Shown here: positions 16,328 to 21,625 of the stretch, one piece after another
Numbering within the stretch: position 1 is the stretch's first letter
Layout: the number at the start of each line of letters is the position of its first letter
Assembly (NCBI GenBank): GCA_903829855.1
Contig: CAIKRN010000048.1
Coordinates: forward strand, 1 to 21,625
Origin: an uncultured Opitutia bacterium
GTDB taxonomy: Bacteria > Verrucomicrobiota > Verrucomicrobiia > Opitutales > UBA953
Length of the DNA: 21,625 nucleotides
Direction: 5' to 3'
Notes under the pieces: generated by a model
What the model was told of the DNA's origin: nothing
Databases searched by the model: none
What the model saw: only the letters and a program-made list of their open reading frames with translations
Position numbers and translations under genes: made by a program

Positions 16328-16359
16328 AAGGGGTGCTTTCCGGGAGGAGAGCACCCCTT
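16328..16359 (+). terminator. Strong intrinsic terminator after the porin
   Basis: A perfect 10-bp stem (16328-16337 with 16350-16359, AAGGGGTGCT/AGCACCCCTT) extends by a T-G wobble, a T-A and two C-G pairs to a GGGA loop at 16342-16345. It is followed by the T-rich CTTGTTTGTT. It lies 25 nt past the porin stop and separates it from lipA. The stem is near-symmetric, but only the plus-strand side has both a preceding gene and the T-rich tail. Confidence 0.9.
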
Positions 16360-16395
16360 CTTGTTTGTTAGGTTGAAAAAAGGGCCGAGACCGCA

Positions 16396-17298
16396 ATGTT
16401 GACCCCCTCCATGATTGAGTCTGCTCGTAAACCCGACTGGCTTCGCGCCAAGCTTCCGAGCGGTCCCGACTTCCTGGAAACCAAGAAGAACGTCGACGAG
16501 CATAAACTCCACACGGTTTGCCAGTCTGCCCAATGCCCGAACATGGGCGAGTGCTGGTCTCGCGGCACGGCCACGGTGATGATCCTGGGCAATGTCTGCA
16601 CCCGCTCGTGCACCTTCTGCGCCGTCCTCACCGGCCGCCCAAGCGAACTCGACCTCGGCGAACCCGCCCGCGTAGCCGAATCCATCGCGCAGATGAAACT
16701 GAAGCACGTGGTCATCACCTCTGTTGCTCGCGACGACCTTAAGGATGGCGGGGCCTCCGTCTGGGCCGCCACCATCCGGGCCACCCGCCACCGCAACCCC
16801 ACCACGACCATCGAGGTCCTGCCTGCCGACTTCCGTGGCGAACAGGTGCACCTCGATACGCTACTCGATGCCCGGCCCGACATTCTGAATCATAACCTCG
16901 AAACCGTCGAACGCTTGCAGCGCCCCGTGCGCAAGACCGCCCGGTATGATCGGTCTTTCTGGGTCCTGAAGCACGCCAAGTCACGCGACTTCGTGACCAA
17001 GACCGGCATCATGCTGGGCATTGGCGAACGCAAAGAAGAAGTCGCCCAGCTCATCCGGGATATCGCCGCTGCCCAGGTGGACATTCTCACGATCGGTCAG
17101 TACCTTTCGCCTAGCAAGGAACACGCTCCGATTGATCGCTGGGTGCATCCAGATGAATTTGCGGAATGGAAGGCCATGGCGCTTGAAGTCGGCGTGAAGC
17201 ACGTCGAATCCGGCCCCTTGGTGCGTTCTTCCTACAAAGCGGACGAACAGGTCTCTAAGTTCAGCCTGATGGATCGCCGCCAGCGCCCCATCCGCTAA
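16396..17298 (+). CDS. lipA: Lipoyl synthase (radical SAM)
   Basis: Inserts two sulfur atoms into protein-bound octanoyl groups to make the lipoyl cofactor of pyruvate and 2-oxoglutarate dehydrogenases. The 300 residues hold both iron-sulfur sites: the auxiliary cluster cysteines Cys42, Cys47 and Cys53 (CQSAQCPNMGEC) and the radical SAM CX3CX2C motif at Cys68, Cys72 and Cys75. The C-terminal RSSY motif (277-280), which supplies the serine ligand to the auxiliary cluster, is intact. The start is taken at the ATG at 16396; an ATG five codons later is also possible, and neither has a clear ribosome site. The octanoyltransferase gene lipB is not in the window. The helicase gene follows after 3 nt and is probably co-transcribed. 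Confidence 0.96.
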   Translation: MLTPSMIESARKPDWLRAKLPSGPDFLETKKNVDEHKLHTVCQSAQCPNMGECWSRGTATVMILGNVCTRSCTFCAVLTGRPSELDLGEPARVAESIAQMKLKHVVITSVARDDLKDGGASVWAATIRATRHRNPTTTIEVLPADFRGEQVHLDTLLDARPDILNHNLETVERLQRPVRKTARYDRSFWVLKHAKSRDFVTKTGIMLGIGERKEEVAQLIRDIAAAQVDILTIGQYLSPSKEHAPIDRWVHPDEFAEWKAMALEVGVKHVESGPLVRSSYKADEQVSKFSLMDRRQRPIR

Positions 17299-17301
17299 GC
17301 C

Positions 17302-19353
17302 GTGGAAGGACTGCCTCCTGTCGACTTCCGGGCCGAGCTCAACGACGAGCAGTACGCCGCGGTGACCTCTCCCCGCGGGCCCGCCCTCGTGCTCGCCGGT
17401 GCTGGCTCAGGCAAGACGCGCACCCTGACCTACCGGGTAGCCTGGCTCCTCCATCAAGGCGCCCGGCCATGGGACATTCTGCTGCTAACCTTTACCAATA
17501 AGTCCGCCAAGGAGATGCTGGAGCGCGTGGAGGACCTGACGGGGGTTCCCCGCGGGCAATTCTGGGGCGGCACCTTCCACTCCATCGGCCAACGCATCCT
17601 GCGCCGCAATGCCGCCGTGGCCTCGCGTTCACCGGATTTCACCATCCTGGACCAGAAAGAATCTGAGCAGTTATTCTCTGAAATCGTGAAGCAGGTCGAC
17701 GGGGCCTTCATCAAAGACAAGACCAACCCGAAGGCCGCAGTCATTCTAGACGCCTATTCGCACGCACGCAATACCCTCCGCCCCCTGCAAGACGTCCTCA
17801 CCGAACGCCTCGATTGGATGAAAGGCGGCCCAGAGAAGCTGATGCAGTTCTGCACCACTTACGAGGCCGCGAAAAAAGAGCGAAACCTCTGCGACTTCGA
17901 TGACCTGCTGAGCCTCTGGCTTTATATCCTCGAAAACGACCCGGCTGCCCTCGCCCACTATCGGCAACGCTTCCGCCACATCCTCGTTGATGAGTTTCAG
18001 GACACGAATCGACTGCAGAGCCGCATCATCGATCTACTGGCGAGCGAACACCAAATCATGGCCGTGGGCGATGACGCGCAGTGTATCTACACGTGGCGTG
18101 GCGCCGACTGGGAGAACATCGTCGCTTTCCCGAATCGCCACCCGGGTACGCTGATTCACACCATTGACACCAACTATCGTTCCACGCCGGAAATCCTGGC
18201 CTTCGCGAACGAAATCCTGAGTCACCGCCCGAAGATCGAAGGGTTCGATCGGCGGCTTAAAGCTGTTCGACAGCGCGGCCCGCAACCCACGGTCTTCACG
18301 GTCGGCGACACCTCACAGCAAGCTAAACTCGTCGGCCGAAAAATCCTCCAACTCCATCAGGACGGGCATGCGCTCGCCGATATCCACGTCCTTTACCGCG
18401 CCCACTACCAGTCACTTGAACTGCAGATGGAGTTGAATGCCTTGGGCGTACCCTTCGTCATTACCAGCGGTCATAAGTTCTTTGATCTCATCCATGTGAA
18501 GGACATCCTGGCGCAACTTCGCTTCGTCCATAACCCGCTCGATCAAGTCGCGCTCTCTCGCATCCTTTGCTTGTTACCAAAGGTCGGCCCAGTCGCTGCC
18601 GATAAGATCAGTAAAGCCGCCCGCGAAATCGAACAAACCGAAGGCCGCGGGATGGTTCGTGCCCTGCGGGCTGACGCCGTCCTGAAGCGCGTACCCGAAT
18701 CCGCGAAGGACGATTTCAAAGACCTGACGATTACCCTCGAAGACATGCTGGAAGGACTCGAAGCCGCTAAAGCCAAGCCTGGCCCGACGGCCCCAGCCCC
18801 CGACCTCTTTGTCGCCGCCTCCGATGCCCATTCCATTAAAGTAGCGCGGACTCCGGCGGAAACCGTGCGCGTCTGCATCGAGGGCTGGTACGGCGGCTTC
18901 ATCAAAACCATTTTCCCGGACTGGCGCGATCGAGAGCAGGACCTCCAAGGTCTGATTGGCTTCGCTTCAAAATTTGAAGACGTCGGCGACCTCGTCGCCC
19001 AAGTAGCCCTCCTGAACGGAGAGTCTTCAGACAAGAAAGCTGAACCCGAGGAGGATATGCTGCGCCTCACGACGATTCACCAATCCAAAGGCCTAGAGTT
19101 CCCGATTGTCTTCCTACTGGGGGTTGCCGATGGGCTTTTACCGCTGAGCCGCGCCATCGACGAAGGAGACGTGGAAGAGGAACGCCGGCTCTTCTACGTG
19201 GCCTGCACCCGCGCGGAGAACATGCTCTTCCTTTTCGCCCCCCGATTTGCTGTTTCAGGGGAAGGCTACCGCCCCCTCGACCCCTGCCGTTTTCTGGAAG
19301 AAATGAGCCCGGATTGCTACGAATTGGCGGATTATGCCCATCGTCGGCTCTGA
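17302..19353 (+). CDS. ATP-dependent DNA helicase, UvrD/Rep/PcrA family (SF1A)
   Basis: A 3'-5' DNA helicase of superfamily 1A, acting in repair or replication restart. In 683 residues I see motif I GAGSGKTR (33-40), motif Ia TFTNKSAKEM (63-72), motif II DEFQDT (230-235), motif III GDDAQCIYTWRGA (256-268), motif IV TNYRSTPEIL near 294-303, motif V TIHQSKGLEF (591-600) and motif VI EERRLFYVACTRAE (about 626-639). All are in order, so it should be active. It is shorter than typical UvrD/PcrA (about 720) and ends soon after motif VI, without the long C-terminal tail that binds RNA polymerase in those proteins. Motif III has Ala-Gln-Cys where Asp-Gln-Ser is usual. Translation begins at GTG (17302-17304), 3 nt after the lipA stop. 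Whether it is the UvrD, Rep or PcrA equivalent is not decided. Confidence 0.93.
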   Translation: MEGLPPVDFRAELNDEQYAAVTSPRGPALVLAGAGSGKTRTLTYRVAWLLHQGARPWDILLLTFTNKSAKEMLERVEDLTGVPRGQFWGGTFHSIGQRILRRNAAVASRSPDFTILDQKESEQLFSEIVKQVDGAFIKDKTNPKAAVILDAYSHARNTLRPLQDVLTERLDWMKGGPEKLMQFCTTYEAAKKERNLCDFDDLLSLWLYILENDPAALAHYRQRFRHILVDEFQDTNRLQSRIIDLLASEHQIMAVGDDAQCIYTWRGADWENIVAFPNRHPGTLIHTIDTNYRSTPEILAFANEILSHRPKIEGFDRRLKAVRQRGPQPTVFTVGDTSQQAKLVGRKILQLHQDGHALADIHVLYRAHYQSLELQMELNALGVPFVITSGHKFFDLIHVKDILAQLRFVHNPLDQVALSRILCLLPKVGPVAADKISKAAREIEQTEGRGMVRALRADAVLKRVPESAKDDFKDLTITLEDMLEGLEAAKAKPGPTAPAPDLFVAASDAHSIKVARTPAETVRVCIEGWYGGFIKTIFPDWRDREQDLQGLIGFASKFEDVGDLVAQVALLNGESSDKKAEPEEDMLRLTTIHQSKGLEFPIVFLLGVADGLLPLSRAIDEGDVEEERRLFYVACTRAENMLFLFAPRFAVSGEGYRPLDPCRFLEEMSPDCYELADYAHRRL

Positions 19354-19385
19354 TGCTTCTATGACAGCCGGGCAGGGGTAGGTGC

Positions 19386-19414
19386 TTGCCTTTACCGTGG
19401 GTGGGCATTTATGA
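19386..19414 (+). promoter_or_regulatory. Possible sigma-70 promoter for serA-plsY
   Basis: In the 91-nt gap between the helicase and serA, TTGCCT (19386-19391) and TTATGA (19409-19414) are 17 nt apart, the ideal spacing for -35 and -10 boxes, though the -10 is a poor match. Transcription would begin near 19420 and leave a leader of about 25 nt. No Shine-Dalgarno site precedes the serA ATG. Confidence 0.35.
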
Positions 19415-19444
19415 CTCCACGCAAACTTTCCACGCCACATCGCC

Positions 19445-21049
19445 ATGCCCAAGGTACTCGTCGCCGACAAAATCTCACCCACCGGAGTCGCCCTCCTCAA
19501 AGCCCAGCCGGGCTATGAGGTCGTCGAAGCCTACGGCTCTACCCCGGAACAGGTCCTCAGCCTCGTTGCGGACGTGGATGCCATCCTGGTGCGCTCCGAG
19601 ACCCAGATCACCCGGGAAGTACTCGCCGCCGCCCATCGCCTTGTCTGCGTCGGCCGTGCGGGCGTAGGCGTCGACAACATCGACGTCGATGCCGCCACCG
19701 AGCGCGGGGTCATCGTGATGAATACCCCTTCGGGCAACACCATCGCAACGGCCGAGCTGACCTTCACCCACCTCCTCTCCCTGGCCCGCCCCGTACCGGA
19801 AGCCGTCCAGTCCATGCGCGAAGGCAAATGGGATCGCAAAAGCCTCTCCGGCTCCGAACTTTTCGGCAAAACCCTCGGCGTGCTCGGCCTCGGCCGCATC
19901 GGCGCCGAAGTCTCCAAGCGTGCCCTCGCCTTTGGCATGAAGGTCCTGGCCTACGACCCGTACCTGACCGAATCACGTGCCAAGGCCTTGGGCGTCGCGA
20001 TTGCGACCCTCGACGAAGTCTTCGCCCTCTCCGACTACATCACCGTCCACATGCCTCTCATTGAGAAAGGCAAACAGGGTGCCACGGAAGGCATGGTCGA
20101 CAGCGCCGCCTTCGCCAAGATGAAGAAGGGCGTGAAGATTGTGAATTGTGCTCGCGGTGGCATCGTGGATGAAGCCGCCCTCACGGAAGCCTTGAAATCC
20201 GGACAGTGTGGCGGTTGCGGATTCGATGTGTTTGTCGAAGAGCCCCTCGCCAAAGACCACCCCTTGCGCTCTCTGCCGAAAGCACACCTCTCCCCTCACC
20301 TCGGCGCCTCGACGGCTGAAGCTCAGGAGAATGTCGGCGTCGAAGTTGCGGAAGCCGCCATCACGGTCCTCGGCGGCGGCTCGCCCGCCAATGCAGTCAA
20401 CCTACCTTCCGTCGACTCCCAGACGCTCGCTGCCATCAAGCCTTTCCTCGCCCTTGCGCAGAAACTCGGTGCCATCGCCCGCCAGCTCGCCGCCCCCGGC
20501 CGGATCGAATCCCTCCGCCTTACCACGTTTGGCACCGGCTCCGATCAGGGTGCCAACGCCATCGCCCGCGCCATCCAGCGCGGCTACTTGCGTGGCATCG
20601 TCGAAGGCGTCACCGACGTGAACGCCCCTGGCAAGCTCAAGGCCCTTGGCGTTGAAGTGCAGACCGTTCGCTCGTCCGCCGAAGCTGACTACAAAGAACT
20701 CATCCTGGTCGAGGCTGTCCTCGCGGGCGGCAAGTCCGTCTCTGTCGCTGGCACCGTCCTCGGCAAAGCCCAGTCGCCTCGGATCGTTTCCATCAATGGC
20801 CGCACCCTCGAGTTCGTCCCTGAAGGCAAACTTCTCCTCATCGAAAATCAGGATCAGCCCGGCATCATCGGGGCCCTCGGCAGCCTACTCGCCAAGGAAC
20901 GCGTGAATATCGCCAACATGGCCCTCAGTCGCACTGGCGGATCCAACGCTCTCGCCGTCTACCAACTCGACACCGCTCCCGGGGTCGCTGCCATCGCTGA
21001 GATTCTCCGCAACCCAGCAATCGTCAGCGCCAAGTTGATCGACGCCTAA
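19445..21049 (+). CDS. serA: D-3-phosphoglycerate dehydrogenase (long form with ACT domain)
   Basis: Catalyses the first step of serine synthesis, oxidising 3-phosphoglycerate with NAD+ in the cytoplasm. The 534 residues match the long three-part form: substrate/NAD domains (1-315), an intervening (ASB) domain at about 320-455, and a C-terminal ACT domain from about 460 (LLLIENQDQPGIIGALGSLL), the usual serine-sensing site. NAD-binding GLGRIG is at 148-153. The catalytic trio is present: Arg237 (CARGG), Glu in VEEP (265-266) and His285 (SPHLGAST). Feedback control by serine through the ACT domain is expected from the family. plsY follows 3 nt after the stop and is probably on the same transcript. 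Confidence 0.96.
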   Translation: MPKVLVADKISPTGVALLKAQPGYEVVEAYGSTPEQVLSLVADVDAILVRSETQITREVLAAAHRLVCVGRAGVGVDNIDVDAATERGVIVMNTPSGNTIATAELTFTHLLSLARPVPEAVQSMREGKWDRKSLSGSELFGKTLGVLGLGRIGAEVSKRALAFGMKVLAYDPYLTESRAKALGVAIATLDEVFALSDYITVHMPLIEKGKQGATEGMVDSAAFAKMKKGVKIVNCARGGIVDEAALTEALKSGQCGGCGFDVFVEEPLAKDHPLRSLPKAHLSPHLGASTAEAQENVGVEVAEAAITVLGGGSPANAVNLPSVDSQTLAAIKPFLALAQKLGAIARQLAAPGRIESLRLTTFGTGSDQGANAIARAIQRGYLRGIVEGVTDVNAPGKLKALGVEVQTVRSSAEADYKELILVEAVLAGGKSVSVAGTVLGKAQSPRIVSINGRTLEFVPEGKLLLIENQDQPGIIGALGSLLAKERVNIANMALSRTGGSNALAVYQLDTAPGVAAIAEILRNPAIVSAKLIDA

Positions 21050-21052
21050 GCG

Positions 21053-21625
21053 ATGTTCGCGGCTATCGGAATTTTTGCCTTACTCGGCTACCTCATCGGT
21101 TCCGTCAACTTCGCCGTGCTTGTGTCGAAGAAGCATGGCATCGATATCTTGAAGGAAGGCTCTGGTAACCCCGGAGCGACCAACGTTAAGCGCGTGCTCG
21201 GCAAGGGCCCCGGCAATCTCGTCTTCGCCCTCGATGTCCTGAAGGGCTTCGTCGGCACCGGCCTGCCCTACCTCCTTATCTCCAAGAATAGCCACAGCGG
21301 CCAGGAAGTCATCTTCCTGATCTGTGTCGCTGGCTTCGTGGGCACCCTGCTTGGCCATTGCTTCTCCTGCTTCCTTCAGTTCAAGGGCGGCAAGGGCGTA
21401 GCCTCTACCATCGGCGGCCTGCTCGTACTGCTGACGGTCCCGATTCTCATCGGCGCTGCTATCTGGGCCCTTGTGTTCCTGGTCTCCCGCTACGTCTCCC
21501 TCGCCTCAATCGCTCTAGGGATTTCGCTTCCGCTGAGCTGCTGGTTGCTCCCGCTCTTTTCAAAGCTGAGCTTCAGCCAGCCTGAATTCGTTTTCGCCGC
21601 CGCCATTGCGGCCTTCAACCTCTGG
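21053..21625 (+). CDS. plsY: Acyl-phosphate:glycerol-3-phosphate acyltransferase, partial (3' end beyond right edge)
   Basis: An integral inner-membrane enzyme that places the first acyl chain on glycerol 3-phosphate, using acyl phosphate. The 191 residues visible include the three family motifs: GSGNPGATNVKR at 36-47, GH near 101-102 within a membrane segment, and FKGGKGVAS at 110-118. Several hydrophobic segments lie between and after them (about 2-22, 55-77, 86-104, 119-150, 155-175). PlsY proteins are usually about 200-215 residues and end in a short cytoplasmic stretch after a HR(x)NIxRL-like motif, so only some 10-25 codons are probably missing. The ATG is 3 nt after the serA stop. The acyl-phosphate-forming enzyme PlsX is not in the window. 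Confidence 0.95.
   Translation, partial: MFAAIGIFALLGYLIGSVNFAVLVSKKHGIDILKEGSGNPGATNVKRVLGKGPGNLVFALDVLKGFVGTGLPYLLISKNSHSGQEVIFLICVAGFVGTLLGHCFSCFLQFKGGKGVASTIGGLLVLLTVPILIGAAIWALVFLVSRYVSLASIALGISLPLSCWLLPLFSKLSFSQPEFVFAAAIAAFNLW

Noticed and set aside
19396..19421. Possible hairpin CGTGG/CCACG before serA
   Set aside because: Only 5 bp with a 16-nt loop and no T-run after it; it overlaps the likely promoter and is not a credible terminator.

Overview
The window is about 21.6 kb of gene-dense, moderately GC-rich bacterial chromosome. It carries 15 protein-coding genes, two of them cut by the window edges. I found no tRNA or rRNA genes, insertion sequences, CRISPR arrays, integrases or pseudogenes. 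No non-coding stretch exceeds 300 bases; the longest is the 134-nt leader at 15542-15675. The gene set is Gram-negative: a TorF-type outer-membrane porin, a Yej-type periplasmic peptide importer, an exosortase and glycogen genes. Together with the fused acyltransferase/acyl-activating enzyme and the unusual adenylate-kinase-like protein, this resembles a member of the Verrucomicrobiota (Opitutae-like). That placement is an impression from gene content and style, not a phylogenetic result.

Left arm, minus strand (1-6916). Reading leftward: a fused PlsC-type acyltransferase + AMP-dependent acyl ligase (Aas-like), glycogen phosphorylase (glgP), a secreted protein of unknown function, a short hairpin terminator, and a P-loop nucleoside monophosphate kinase that runs off the left edge. 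The first three are 33 and 42 nt apart and may be co-transcribed.

Central operon, plus strand (6972-15541). Seven genes follow one another with overlaps or very short gaps: yejB-like permease, yejE-like permease, yejA-like binding protein, two separate ABC ATPases, an exosortase, and glycogen synthase (glgA). E. coli has one double ATPase, YejF; here the two halves are separate genes sharing a 4-nt ATGA junction. Both permeases carry extra periplasmic segments of about 80-90 residues that their E. coli counterparts lack. The exosortase starts on the last base of the second ATPase stop codon, and glgA starts 3 nt after the exosortase stop. Peptide import, envelope-protein sorting and glycogen synthesis thus appear to share one transcript, while glgP sits on the opposite strand beyond the divergent promoter region at 6917-6971.

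Right arm, plus strand (15542-21625). An AT-rich leader with a strong ribosome binding site precedes a small TorF-family porin, which is closed by a very good intrinsic terminator. Then come lipA (lipoyl synthase) with a UvrD/Rep-type helicase 3 nt downstream, and serA (phosphoglycerate dehydrogenase with ACT domain) with plsY 3 nt downstream. plsY is cut by the right edge, probably only a few codons short of its end.

Most genes here are recognisable housekeeping or transport families. The points that deserve a second look are the paired periplasmic insertions in the Yej permeases, the exosortase embedded in a transporter/glycogen operon with no visible sorting target, the extended adenylate-kinase-like protein, and the secreted orphan next to glgP.
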